A stretch of 36,156 nt of DNA from Acidobacteriota bacterium (GTDB taxonomy: Bacteria > Acidobacteriota > JAAYUB01), in contig JAFGRT010000197.1 of the NCBI GenBank assembly GCA_016935015.1, forward strand, positions 1 through 36,156, read 5' to 3'. Shown here piece after piece: positions 1 to 9,351 of this stretch. The notes beneath the pieces were generated by a model. That model saw only the letters and a program-made list of their open reading frames with translations. It was not told the DNA's origin and did no database searches. Each line of letters begins with the position of its first letter. The stretch's first letter is position 1. A program made the translations under genes and the position numbers.

Positions 1-1
1 A

Positions 2-3000
2 GCCGTTTCCACGGCGGACGTGGAATCGACGCGTTCCAACATGCTGACCGTCGCCACGACGATACCCAAACCGGGTATCCCCGGGAATCTTCGCTGCACC
101 GGCTCCTACAACAACTGGGCCGATCTCGAGTGGGACCCTTCGGCGACACCGTATGGTATCGTCATCGACTACTACCGCATCTATGAAGTGGAACAGACGC
201 CCTTCGGGCCAGCCTATTACACCCTGGGTTACTCCGATTTTACCTACTATCGCGTTAATGACTGGGACGAAACGTCCAAAACGTACGTAGTACGGGCTTA
301 CGACACCAGCGGCAACTGGTCCGAATATTCGGCCCAGCTGCAAGTGACAGAAAACATTGCGGATACTACGCCACCTCCCGTTCCGAGCAATCTGGCGGGT
401 GTACCCACCGGACCTTTCGGTGTCGAATTGACCTGGAATCCGGTGACCGACTCGGGCAGCGGCCTCAAGGAATACGACATCTATCGTGGTGGTGTGTTCA
501 TCGCTTCCACGACCCTGAACACGTATGTCGACGGAGATCTGACGCCGGAAACTCCGTACAGCTATACCGTACGGGCGGTGGACAACGCCGGCAATACGTC
601 GGCGCCCACCTCCGTGGTGCAGGTGACGACGCCGGTCAACGACACCCAGGCGCCACCGGCGCCGGCCGGCCTCTCGGGCGTCGCCCTCAGCGACAGCCAG
701 GTGCAGCTGAGCTGGTCGGCGGTCACGGACTCGGGCGGCAGCGGCCTGGCTGGGTACGAAATCTTCCGCGATCAGAACCTTATCGCCAACACGACGTCCC
801 TGTCCTTCACCGACGGAAACCTGCAGCCGGAAACCTTGTACACATATGCTGTGCGGGCCTACGACAATGCCGGCAATCGGTCGGGCTATTCCAATATTGT
901 CGAGATCACCACCAGGGTCCAGGATCTCACCGCCCCGCCGCCGCCCGCCAACCTCGCGGCGACCGCCCAGGATTATACCACCGTTCTGGTCACCTGGGAT
1001 CCTGTGCAGGATGAACAGGGCGGCAGCGGCCTGGCCGGATACCAGCTCTACCGAAACAACCAACTGCTGGTGACCGTGGAAACCCCCAGTTTCACCGACA
1101 CCGGTCTGGAGGAAATGACGCCTTACTCATACAAGGTGACGGCCTTTGACCAGGCCTCGAATGTTTCGGGTTTTTCCAACACCGCCGAGGTGACGACGCC
1201 GCCTTTCGACCAGACGCCGCCCCCGGCGCCCCCCGACCTGACGGCCACCGCCCTGGATGACACGCGCATCCATCTGGAATGGACGGCGGTAACGGACGAG
1301 CTGGGTGGCAGCGGCCTGGCCGAATACCGAATTTTCCGCGATGATCAGCTCATCGCCACGGTGACGACCAATGCGTACACGGATCTGTTCCTGCAACCCG
1401 TCACCTCGTATCGTTACATGGTCAAGGCCCGGGACAATGCCGGCAATGATTCCTCACCCAGTACCGAGGTGACGGAGAGCACCTTCGCCCTGCCCCTGGT
1501 CAGCGCCCAGGTGGCCAGCAATGACAACTGGTGGACCCAGTTCTCCATCATCAATATCGGGCCGGACGATAACCCTGTCCATTTCAACGCCTACGCGGCC
1601 GACGGCACCTGGCTGGAGGAAGTCAGGATGGAGTCCTTCCCCGCCGGGGCATCGTATGACGGGGAGGCCGCGGCCATCTTTAGTCCCGCAACCCTGGCCC
1701 AGGATTTCTGGGTCCGGGTGGTCAGCAAGTCGTCCCTGCGCGGCGTTCTGGCCTTCGGGACCCCCGACGGCGAAACGTTTGTGACCATTCCCATGTTCGC
1801 TCGCGGTTCCATGGATCTGTATTTCCCTTACGTGGTTTTTGTGGAAGAACTCTGGTACACGGGTATTTCACTGATCAATCCCCACATGGAGCCCGTGGAG
1901 GTCACCCTGCAGGCCATCGATGAGGACGGCTACGACTTGACCTCGACGGTGGTGAACATTCCGGCCGGCGGGAAGTATATCCGGTTGCTGGAATTCTTGT
2001 TCCCCGCCGTCGATCCGACAACGGTGCGCTTTATCAAGGTGGAATCGCCGCAGCCGTTGTTCGGTTTCGAGCTGTTCGGCAACAGCCAGGACAACGGTCT
2101 GTCCGGTTTGCCCGCCTTCTCGATGACCACGGACCTGTTCGGTGATCCGTTGGCGATGAGCAAGGCAGTCAAGTCCGGCGAAAAAGTTCGTCCGTCCATT
2201 CCTACCGGGTTTCATGGCGTGCCGCTCAGCGATTCCCAGATCTATCTGGAGTGGAATCCCAACCCCGAACCGGGTATTTCGTATGTCATCTGGGACAAGA
2301 CCCTCGGCTTTGAATATGATATCGCCACCACCACCGAAACCCATTACACGGTGAGCGGCTTGCAGCCAAATTCGTTGTACGCCTATTATCTCAAGGCGAA
2401 AAACACAGGTGGTGAATCCTCGTCCCAAACGCCGACCCTTACCATCCAGACCCTGGCTGAGGGTCAGACCAATTATCCTTATCAGCTCATGTACAGCGAG
2501 ATTCCCGATCCGGACCTGTATTTCACGGGCATCACGTTCTCCAATATGGGTACCCTCGCCACGGAGGTCTATCTGGAGCTGTACGACGCCACCGGATTGA
2601 GCATGGTCGATCCGCTGAGCGTACATGTTTTGTCGCGGCAGCAGATGACCCGTCCGCTGCGCTATTTCTTCACCGATGAACTCCTGGCGGATGCCGCCTA
2701 CCTCAAGGTCGGCGCCATGGAGCCGTTGCTCGGTTTCGAGCTGTTTATGGCCGGCGGGGGATCCACGGGGCTGCCGTACCAGTATGACGGCATCGTCGGG
2801 CAGGAATACGGTGCCCCGACGCTCTACTTCCCGCTGGTGAAGATCGCGCCCGACGAGTTCAGCAGCGCCACCTGGGACTCCTTCCTCAGCGTGACGGATC
2901 TCTCGCGCCGGGAGAACAATGTGGCCATCTATGCCTTCGGTGCCGACGGCAGCCAGCTGGATGTCTATACGGATCTCCTGGCGCCCCAGAGCAAGGCGAG

Positions 3001-3151
3001 CTGGAGCGTCGGCGAGATTTTCGCCGACGTCGCCGCGGAGATCGCCTGGATCAAGGTGGCCGCCGACGGTGAAATCATCGGCCACATGATCTACCTGGAC
3101 AGCTTTGGTGCCCGCATGAGCGCCTACACCGGTATCCGCGGGAGCGAATAG
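2..3151 (+). CDS. Multi-domain fibronectin type III secreted protein (5' truncated by window)
   Basis: The reading frame is open to the left edge, so the true start and any signal peptide lie outside the window. Five consecutive FN3-like domains are visible at about 74-355, 364-640, 649-925, 931-1200 and 1210-1480, each opening with a Pro-rich linker (TPPP, APPPP) and closing with a YxVxAxDxxGNxS strand. A sixth FN3 lies at about 2195-2455. Between and after them are four copies of another module of about 90 residues (about 1491, 1817, 2473 and 2821), with recurring features such as FSIINIG/ISLINPH, a DG turn, a PAG or APQ turn and a GFELFG end. The family context (FN3 chains in extracellular bacterial proteins) suggests a cell-surface or exported protein that binds polymers or partners. 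No catalytic domain is visible in this part. The gene ends in GSE before a stop and is followed by a terminator. The protein has no assigned function. Confidence 0.85.
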   Translation, partial: AVSTADVESTRSNMLTVATTIPKPGIPGNLRCTGSYNNWADLEWDPSATPYGIVIDYYRIYEVEQTPFGPAYYTLGYSDFTYYRVNDWDETSKTYVVRAYDTSGNWSEYSAQLQVTENIADTTPPPVPSNLAGVPTGPFGVELTWNPVTDSGSGLKEYDIYRGGVFIASTTLNTYVDGDLTPETPYSYTVRAVDNAGNTSAPTSVVQVTTPVNDTQAPPAPAGLSGVALSDSQVQLSWSAVTDSGGSGLAGYEIFRDQNLIANTTSLSFTDGNLQPETLYTYAVRAYDNAGNRSGYSNIVEITTRVQDLTAPPPPANLAATAQDYTTVLVTWDPVQDEQGGSGLAGYQLYRNNQLLVTVETPSFTDTGLEEMTPYSYKVTAFDQASNVSGFSNTAEVTTPPFDQTPPPAPPDLTATALDDTRIHLEWTAVTDELGGSGLAEYRIFRDDQLIATVTTNAYTDLFLQPVTSYRYMVKARDNAGNDSSPSTEVTESTFALPLVSAQVASNDNWWTQFSIINIGPDDNPVHFNAYAADGTWLEEVRMESFPAGASYDGEAAAIFSPATLAQDFWVRVVSKSSLRGVLAFGTPDGETFVTIPMFARGSMDLYFPYVVFVEELWYTGISLINPHMEPVEVTLQAIDEDGYDLTSTVVNIPAGGKYIRLLEFLFPAVDPTTVRFIKVESPQPLFGFELFGNSQDNGLSGLPAFSMTTDLFGDPLAMSKAVKSGEKVRPSIPTGFHGVPLSDSQIYLEWNPNPEPGISYVIWDKTLGFEYDIATTTETHYTVSGLQPNSLYAYYLKAKNTGGESSSQTPTLTIQTLAEGQTNYPYQLMYSEIPDPDLYFTGITFSNMGTLATEVYLELYDATGLSMVDPLSVHVLSRQQMTRPLRYFFTDELLADAAYLKVGAMEPLLGFELFMAGGGSTGLPYQYDGIVGQEYGAPTLYFPLVKIAPDEFSSATWDSFLSVTDLSRRENNVAIYAFGADGSQLDVYTDLLAPQSKASWSVGEIFADVAAEIAWIKVAADGEIIGHMIYLDSFGARMSAYTGIRGSE

Positions 3152-3194
3152 GATCGCCCGGCGGCGGTTTGTTCCGCATTTCATTAGAACCCAT

Positions 3195-3225
3195 GGGGGC
3201 GGCCTGGCCGCCCTCCGTTGTTTTA
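3195..3225 (+). terminator. Rho-independent terminator after the FN3 gene
   Basis: A GC-rich perfect stem GGGCGGC / GCCGCCC (3197-3203 with 3207-3213) with a 3-base loop is followed by a T-rich run (GTTGTTTT). It sits 45 bases after the stop of the FN3 protein. The minus-strand side has no T run, so it should act only on plus-strand transcription. Confidence 0.7.
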
Positions 3226-3308
3226 AGGACCTGGTGATGGGATGACCAGGGACGGATATATGCGGTCCTTTCGAAGGGGGAGAGAGCCTGGACGTGACGG
3301 AATAGGCT

Positions 3309-3776
3309 TCACACCCGGTCGTAACTCAGCCGATCGAAAAGAAGCAGACAGATGAGGGGCCAGAGCGGCTCTTCATCACAGCTGCCCTGCAGGTGAAACT
3401 CCAAGGCGCCGCTGCCGGAGCCGGGGAACGCTTCCATGATGTTTTCCCCGGATTGCGAAATGAGGAGCCAGCGGTCCTTTTCAGGGTCAACCCGGCGGAA
3501 CAGGAATTCGATGTCCAGACCGTAATGCCGGAGTTTCAGGTCCTCGCCATAGCGGAAGGATGAATGGATGTAGCGGTAACCGGCGAGAGGCACACGGTCA
3601 GGCAGGGACAAAATCTTCCACGTCCCGGCGAAGAGGGACGAGCCGGCATGTTTGATTTCCCATAACGGCTGATTCTGATGATAAACCGTATTGCCGCGAA
3701 TGACGTAGCGCGGCCGGCTCCCGTCATACAGGATGACTTCGTTCGGCTGCTGGTCAATGACAAGAATCTTTTCCAT
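3309..3776 (-). CDS. Hypothetical protein, 155 aa
   Basis: This is a lone minus-strand gene between two plus-strand units, starting at ATG with only a weak upstream purine stretch. The protein is soluble-looking, with no signal peptide or membrane segment. Its sequence reads as a chain of short beta strands: YVIRGNTVYHQNQPLWEIK, then an aromatic-rich strand with WKILSLPD and a VPLAGYRYI turn. That alternation is loosely reminiscent of the LURP-one/tubby-like scramblase fold, but I cannot support this beyond impression. The C-terminus is hydrophobic (PLWPLICLLLFDRLSYD). No recognisable catalytic motif was found. It is divergent from the GH57 operon, with a 135-base AT-rich region between them that probably holds both promoters. 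Confidence 0.6.
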   Translation of the reverse strand: MEKILVIDQQPNEVILYDGSRPRYVIRGNTVYHQNQPLWEIKHAGSSLFAGTWKILSLPDRVPLAGYRYIHSSFRYGEDLKLRHYGLDIEFLFRRVDPEKDRWLLISQSGENIMEAFPGSGSGALEFHLQGSCDEEPLWPLICLLLFDRLSYDRV

Positions 3777-3911
3777 AAATTCTTGTTCTGCTTAGTCTTA
3801 CTATCGGGAATATATCAGATTTTCCACCAAAATAAAAGTGAATAATGCCTTCTGAATCGTGAATCTAAATGCTATCATTGTATCTTCGCAGTATGCAACA
3901 GGTGTTGAATT

Positions 3912-6152
3912 ATGACGACGACCATTCAACCAAAAAAAAATGATCCCCTGTATATCCTGATCCTGTGGCACATGCACCAACCCATCTACCGGCGGGTGCG
4001 GCAGAACGGTTTCCTCCTGCCGTGGGTCCGCCTGCATGCCCTGAAGGATTATTATGACATGGTGGACGTCGTCCGTGAATTTCCCGAAGTACACGTCACC
4101 TTCAACCTCGTCCCGTCACTGCTGGAGCAGCTGGAGGATTACAGTGAACGTTCCATGGAAGACGATTTCCTGCTCATCAGCCGGAAGAAGAGCGACAAGC
4201 TGACCATTGACGACAAACTGTTCCTGCTCAAAAATTTTTTCTCTCTCAATTTCGACCACATGATCCAACCTTTCCCCCGGTACAAGGAACTGTTCGAGAA
4301 ACGGGGGCACGTGGGTAAAGCGGAAAACCTCCGAGAGAAGGCCGGCCAGTTTTCCGTTCAGGATTACCGGGATCTTCAGATATGGTACAACCTGGCCTGG
4401 AGCGGCAACACCCTGCGGCGGAATCCCGAAGTCGACAGCCTGATCCGAAAGCAACGCAATTTCACAGAAGAGGACAAGCGTTCGCTTTTCCATATCCAGA
4501 ATGAATTCATGAAGAAGATCATTCCCATCTACCGGGAAGCCCGCGACAGCGGCCAGATCGAGGTGTCGGTATCGCCCTACTATCACCCCATCCTGCCCTT
4601 GCTGCACAATATCAACTCCGCCCGGGAGGCGCTGCCCAATATCGATCTGCCCCGCCATGACTACCATCACCCGGAGGATGTCCAGTGGCATGTCCTCAAG
4701 GCCATCGAGCACTATCGGCGACATTTCGGGGCCGATCCCCGGGGCATGTGGCCGTCGGAAGGTGCCCTCTCCAACGAGATCCTGCCGATTATGCGCCAAG
4801 CCGGCATTGAATGGGCGGCCACCGACGAGGAAGTGTTGAAGGCGTCGCTGTGTCGGTCGGGTCAGTTGCGCGAAGAGGGCGCCTTCACCCCGGAACGAAA
4901 ATATACACCCTACCGCTTTGAGACGCCGGCGGGGGATATGCGGCTCTTCTTTCGCGATCACCTCTTGTCGGATATGATCGGCTTCACCTATTCCACCTAT
5001 GAGGGGGAGTCGGCGGCCAATGATCTCATCAGCCGGCTGCTCCTGATCCGGAAAATGCTCCCGGAGGATGCCAACCGCTATGTCGTGCCCATCATCCTGG
5101 ACGGAGAAAACGCTTGGGAATATTACCCTTCCAACGGTATCGACTTTATGCGGGCCTTTTACGCGAAGCTGGCGGGAAGTCCCTTTCTCCGGGCCGTGAC
5201 GTTTTCGGAATACCTGGATCTGGGGCGGCAGTGCCCGCCGCTGGACAACGTGCAGGCCGGTTCCTGGATCTACGGAACGTTTTCCACCTGGGTCGGTCAT
5301 CAGGAAAAGAACCGGGCCTGGGATTTGTTGGGTGCCGCCCGTAAAAAGTTGGAGCAGGTCTCCGTGGCCGCAGACCGGAATGAAGCCGCAACGGCAGCGG
5401 CCATCGCCCGGGCCCATGAGGAAGTGATGATCGCCGAGGGGAGCGACTGGTTCTGGTGGTATGGCGAAGATCACTTTTCCGAATATGACCGCGAGTTCGA
5501 TCAGCTTTTTCGCGAGCATTTGCAAGCCGCCTGGCAGCACCTGGGCCTGGAAGCGCCGGCTGAATTGTCCGAACCCATCGTCCAGCAGGTGAGCCGGTAC
5601 AAGGTGCAGCCGCCGTTCGAACTGCTCACTCCCGAGCTGGACGGCCGCATTACCGATTATTTCGAATGGCTGGCGGCGGGGTATTTCTCGAACCAGTACT
5701 CTTTCTCGACGATGCAGCAGATCCACCGGATTTTTCACGGCTTCCATTTCGGTTTCGATCATCATAATTTCTACATCCGGCTGGATGTGGACAGCGCGTT
5801 GCTGCACGACCGTAAATATCCGTTCATCGTGGAAATTCTGTTCCGCAAGCCGGGAAATGTCTATTTTCGCATGGAAAAGAATAACGACAAGAAAACACTG
5901 ACGTTTGAACGAATCCAGCTTCAGGCCGAAGGGGAGGCGCCGGAGCGCAAGCCCATCCCGCTGGTGGGTGTCCAGACCATCGTGGAACTGGGGATCCCGC
6001 TGAAAGAGATCGGCATCCATGAAAATCAGGTACTGGAATTTGCCCTGGCCATCTATATCAACGGCAATCTGGCGGAACGGATGCCCCACGAAGGTTTCAT
6101 CGCCCAAAAAATCGCCATCGATGAACTCGAAAAGTACTACTGGGTCGTCTGA
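3912..6152 (+). CDS. GH57 family glycoside hydrolase (COG1449-type alpha-amylase/alpha-mannosidase)
   Basis: This is a cytoplasmic GH57 retaining enzyme acting on alpha-glucans. It has the N-terminal family motif HMHQP (H20-P24), the motif with the presumed nucleophile in GMWPSEG (E283), and the acid/base motif LDGENAWEYY (D397). A typical downstream signature GSDWFWWYGEDHFSEYDREF is near residue 510. The C-terminal 180 residues (from about 565) look like an all-beta accessory domain. The WPSE form separates it from the amylase/4-alpha-glucanotransferase branch (WLAER) represented by the next gene. At 746 aa it fits the larger COG1449 group. The start ATG is preceded by AGGTG at 7 bases. Its stop TGA overlaps the ATG of the next GH57 gene (TGATG), implying translational coupling. 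Exact substrate (amylose, pullulan, glycogen debranching) cannot be read from sequence. Confidence 0.88.
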   Translation: MTTTIQPKKNDPLYILILWHMHQPIYRRVRQNGFLLPWVRLHALKDYYDMVDVVREFPEVHVTFNLVPSLLEQLEDYSERSMEDDFLLISRKKSDKLTIDDKLFLLKNFFSLNFDHMIQPFPRYKELFEKRGHVGKAENLREKAGQFSVQDYRDLQIWYNLAWSGNTLRRNPEVDSLIRKQRNFTEEDKRSLFHIQNEFMKKIIPIYREARDSGQIEVSVSPYYHPILPLLHNINSAREALPNIDLPRHDYHHPEDVQWHVLKAIEHYRRHFGADPRGMWPSEGALSNEILPIMRQAGIEWAATDEEVLKASLCRSGQLREEGAFTPERKYTPYRFETPAGDMRLFFRDHLLSDMIGFTYSTYEGESAANDLISRLLLIRKMLPEDANRYVVPIILDGENAWEYYPSNGIDFMRAFYAKLAGSPFLRAVTFSEYLDLGRQCPPLDNVQAGSWIYGTFSTWVGHQEKNRAWDLLGAARKKLEQVSVAADRNEAATAAAIARAHEEVMIAEGSDWFWWYGEDHFSEYDREFDQLFREHLQAAWQHLGLEAPAELSEPIVQQVSRYKVQPPFELLTPELDGRITDYFEWLAAGYFSNQYSFSTMQQIHRIFHGFHFGFDHHNFYIRLDVDSALLHDRKYPFIVEILFRKPGNVYFRMEKNNDKKTLTFERIQLQAEGEAPERKPIPLVGVQTIVELGIPLKEIGIHENQVLEFALAIYINGNLAERMPHEGFIAQKIAIDELEKYYWVV

Positions 6153-8227
6153 TGATCAACCGCAAGTCGCCGCTGCAGATAATCCTGGGAGTGCACCTTC
6201 ATCAACCGGTAGGAAATTTCGGCTGGGTCATGGAAGAATCCTTCGCCCGGGCCTATCGCCCGTTTCTCGAAACATGGCAGCGGTTTCCCTCCATCCGTCT
6301 TGTCTGGCACTGTAGCGGCTTTTTGCTGAACTGGCTGGCGGAACATCAACCCGGCTACCTGGCGGAACTGCAACAAAAAGTACGGGACGGGCAACTGGAA
6401 ATTTTCACCGGTGGCTTGTATGAGCCGATCTTTCCCATGATTCCGCCCCGGGACCGGCAGGAGCAAATCCATCGTCTGACGTGCCAACTCGAGGACATGT
6501 TCGGTAGCACCCCCCAGGGCGCCTGGCTGGCGGAACGAGTCTGGGAGCCGGCACTGGCCGCGGACCTGGCCGCGGCCGGGGTGCGCTATGTGGCCCTGGA
6601 TGACTATCATTTTTTTGCTGCCGGATTCACCGAACCGGAAGTGGACGGCTACTTTATCGTCGATGAGCTGGATCGTCACGTCGGGGTGTTCCCCATCAGT
6701 GAAAAAATGCGCTATCTGATTCCCTGGGTGGAACCGGACGAGGTCATGGCCGAATTTCGCCGCATGCATGCCCAGGGACGCCGGTTGGCGGTCATGATGG
6801 ACGACGCCGAAAAATTCGGTGCCTGGCCGCAGACCCATGCCTGGGTGTATGAAAAGAGATGGCTGGAACGTTTTTTTTCCCGGCTCGAGGAGCAGCCGGA
6901 CCTGGTCCGCACCACCACCTTCCGGGAGTACCATGCCGCCCACGCGCCGGCGGGCCGGGCGGCCTTGCCCATGGCGTCTTACGAGGAAATGGGCCAGTGG
7001 GCCTTGCCGCCGGCCAGTGCCCAGGCCTATTACCGCTGGAAAAAGCGCTTTGAAGAAGAAGGCACGCTGGCCGATCTGCAGCCGTTCTTTCGAGGTGGAA
7101 TCTGGCGGAATTTCCTGGTCCGGTACCCCGAAGCCAATTATTTGCAGAAAAGGATATTGCAGGTCAGTGCCGGGTTTACGGACGACGCCCGCCGGGCAAC
7201 CCCGGCCTATGACGCCCTGCTCCGGTCACAGTGCAACGACGTGTTCTGGCATGGCGTGTTCGGCGGCTTGTATTTCCCCCACCTCCGCCACCAAGCCTAT
7301 GCCGGATTGCTGGAGGCCCAGCAAGGGCTGGACCAGATGGCGGGACGTGACTTTTCCGGCGGACCGGAGATCCGCATGACGGATTTTGACCAGGACGGCC
7401 GTGAGGAAGTGATCGTGGATGACCGGGACGCCTTTCTGGTCGTGGTGCCCGGCCTTGGTGGCGGCGTTCGGGAGTGGTCGTTCAAGCCGCGGCGGGTAAA
7501 TCTGCTGGCCGCTCTTTCCCGCTGGGAGGAAAAATACCATCAGACGGCGCAGGCGACAGGTGCCATTCGCATCGAAGCGCCGGATGTCGCCATCGCCGGG
7601 GAGAGCCTGGCTTTATTCTTCGACCGGACGGAGCGGGTGTCGGCCCGTGAAAGGGTGTACGCGCATCTGCCGCAAGCCGATGAACTGGAATCCGGTTTGG
7701 CGGAAGCGGCCGCTTCCTTCTGGGACACGCCTTTCCGCCTGGAATCCGCTGCCGGCCAGCCGCTGGCCATGTCCGCCCGACAGAATGATTTTACTCTGGT
7801 GAAGAGCTATACCGTGACCACAGCCGGTACCCGCCTGGACGTGGTCTATGATCTCCAGGGACCGGACGGTTTCGACGGCTGGCTGGGCATTGAGTGGACC
7901 CTGGGATTGGCTGGTCCCGAGGATGCGCGGTTGGTGGGGCGAATATCCGGTCAGCCTGCGACTGCCTTCGCCCTGGACGAGCGACGCAATGATGCGGCGG
8001 TCTCCCGGTTGGAAATTGTCAATGCACGGGATGGGTACTGCGTGGCCGTTTCGGTCCAGGGGGGATGCAACGTGGCCCTGTACCCGATCCATACGGTTTC
8101 GTTGGCCATCGACCGGATGGAAAAAACGTTTCAGGGGCTGGCTGTTTGTTTGCTGATACCCGTGCGGGACGGCCGCTGCCAATCAACAGTAACCCTGATG
8201 TTGGAGCAGGAAGCGAAACGAAACTGA
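6152..8227 (+). CDS. GH57 4-alpha-glucanotransferase / alpha-amylase
   Basis: All diagnostic GH57 motifs of the Thermococcus 4-alpha-glucanotransferase type are present: HLHQP (H15-P19), GGLYEPI (88-93), WLAERVWEP with the presumed nucleophile E128, and MDDAEKFG with the acid/base Asp at 217/218. A middle region with GGIWRNFLVRYPEAN and WHGVFGGLYFPHLRHQA matches the helical DUF1925-type domain. The C-terminal half, beginning around FDQDGREEVIV, matches the DUF1926-type beta domain that completes the active site. Length 691 aa is close to the archaeal enzymes (about 650-660). The likely job is transfer or cleavage of alpha-1,4-glucan segments in glycogen or maltodextrin turnover, working with the upstream GH57 enzyme. 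The ATG overlaps the upstream stop by one base. Whether it is mainly a transferase or a hydrolase is unresolved. Confidence 0.92.
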   Translation: MINRKSPLQIILGVHLHQPVGNFGWVMEESFARAYRPFLETWQRFPSIRLVWHCSGFLLNWLAEHQPGYLAELQQKVRDGQLEIFTGGLYEPIFPMIPPRDRQEQIHRLTCQLEDMFGSTPQGAWLAERVWEPALAADLAAAGVRYVALDDYHFFAAGFTEPEVDGYFIVDELDRHVGVFPISEKMRYLIPWVEPDEVMAEFRRMHAQGRRLAVMMDDAEKFGAWPQTHAWVYEKRWLERFFSRLEEQPDLVRTTTFREYHAAHAPAGRAALPMASYEEMGQWALPPASAQAYYRWKKRFEEEGTLADLQPFFRGGIWRNFLVRYPEANYLQKRILQVSAGFTDDARRATPAYDALLRSQCNDVFWHGVFGGLYFPHLRHQAYAGLLEAQQGLDQMAGRDFSGGPEIRMTDFDQDGREEVIVDDRDAFLVVVPGLGGGVREWSFKPRRVNLLAALSRWEEKYHQTAQATGAIRIEAPDVAIAGESLALFFDRTERVSARERVYAHLPQADELESGLAEAAASFWDTPFRLESAAGQPLAMSARQNDFTLVKSYTVTTAGTRLDVVYDLQGPDGFDGWLGIEWTLGLAGPEDARLVGRISGQPATAFALDERRNDAAVSRLEIVNARDGYCVAVSVQGGCNVALYPIHTVSLAIDRMEKTFQGLAVCLLIPVRDGRCQSTVTLMLEQEAKRN

Positions 8228-8307
8228 GACTTGTGCACAGGATTCAGACACGGGCGGCATTCAGCCCGCGGCCACACCGACCGGTGCACGTCAGAGTGAG
8301 AGGTGTT

Positions 8308-9351
8308 ATGTCCGAGCTACGCCATGATCCCATTCAGAAGCGCTGGGTGATTATTTCCGTGGAACGGGGCCGGAGGCCCAGTGATTTTCAGCTGCCCCGT
8401 GAAGACTTACAGGAGGAATTCTGTCCGTTCTGTCCCGGAAGCGAGGACAAGACCCCGCCAGAGATCATGGCCCTCCGTCCCAACAACGGGCCACCCAACA
8501 GCCCGGGCTGGGAACTGCGGGTCGTGCCCAACAAGTTTCCGGCGCTCATGATCGAGGGTGGACTGGAAAAACGGGGTGTCGGCGTTTACGATCGCATGCG
8601 GGGCGTCGGCGCCCACGAAGTGGTGATCGAGACGCCGCGCCATGACCATCAGATGGCCGATTTTTCTGTGGCACGGTTGCAGGATGTCTTCACGGTTTTC
8701 CAAACCCGCTGGCATGATCTGAGCCGTGACCAACGGTTCAAGTATATCCTGATCTTCAAAAATCACGGACGGGCGGCCGGGGCGACCATGAGCCACTCCC
8801 ATTCCCAGATCATCGCCACGCCCGTCACTCCCCTGACCGTTGCCCGGGGGCTGGATTCGGCCAAAGACCATTTCCAACTGAAGAACCGCTGCCTTTTCTG
8901 TGACATTCTGGACTATGAACTGGAAAAGCAGGAACGCATCGTCTGCACCAATGATCACTTTGTGGCGTACGCCCCGTATGCCTCCCGCTTCCCTTTCGAA
9001 CTGATCATCATCCCCCGGATCCACAACCACAATTTTGCATCAATCCGCCCCGACCAGATTCGGGCGCTGGCCGGCATTGTCAAGGAAGTGCTGATGCGAC
9101 TTCAGCTGGCCCTGCGGGATCCGCCCTACAATTTTATGATCCACACGGTCCCCAACGTAAATGCCCAACCCCGCCGCTCCTTCTACTGGGATACGGTGGA
9201 ATATGACTATCACTGGCACATGGAAATCATTCCCCGCCTGACCCGGTTGGCCGGATTTGAGTGGGGGACCGGCTTCTACATCAATCCCACCCCGCCCGAG
9301 GAAGCCGCCCGTTTTCTGCGGGAAGTCGTTTTTTCGATGGACGTGGAGTAA
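8308..9351 (+). CDS. galT: GalT-family nucleotidylyltransferase (UDP-hexose or ADP-glucose type)
   Basis: This belongs to the GalT branch of the HIT superfamily, which moves a nucleotide monophosphate between hexose-1-phosphates through a covalent histidine. The chosen ATG has GAGAGG four bases upstream; the frame is open further upstream but that part is low-quality and overlaps the GH57 gene. The 347-aa product has a zinc CPFC pair (C39, C42), a second CLFC pair near residue 198, and the active-site motif H163-S-H165-S-Q167 with H165 as nucleophile. Classical galactose enzymes use HPHPQ. HSHSQ is, from memory, the form in plant ADP-glucose phosphorylase. The operon position behind two GH57 enzymes supports a role in alpha-glucan/glycogen metabolism rather than, or besides, galactose use. 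No other Leloir gene is in the window. Confidence 0.85.
   Translation: MSELRHDPIQKRWVIISVERGRRPSDFQLPREDLQEEFCPFCPGSEDKTPPEIMALRPNNGPPNSPGWELRVVPNKFPALMIEGGLEKRGVGVYDRMRGVGAHEVVIETPRHDHQMADFSVARLQDVFTVFQTRWHDLSRDQRFKYILIFKNHGRAAGATMSHSHSQIIATPVTPLTVARGLDSAKDHFQLKNRCLFCDILDYELEKQERIVCTNDHFVAYAPYASRFPFELIIIPRIHNHNFASIRPDQIRALAGIVKEVLMRLQLALRDPPYNFMIHTVPNVNAQPRRSFYWDTVEYDYHWHMEIIPRLTRLAGFEWGTGFYINPTPPEEAARFLREVVFSMDVE

Noticed and set aside
1868-3184. 438-residue minus-strand ORF opposite the FN3 gene
   Set aside because: It is a shadow of the plus-strand coding bias, with low-complexity charged composition and no family motif.
4116-6107. 663-residue minus-strand ORF opposite the first GH57 gene
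   Set aside because: It is antisense to a confidently assigned GH57 gene with full catalytic motifs, and its own product has no recognisable domain.
8065-8307. N-terminal extension of the GalT-like gene
   Set aside because: It overlaps the GH57 gene in another frame, and an ATG with a good ribosome binding site lies at 8308, where family similarity begins.
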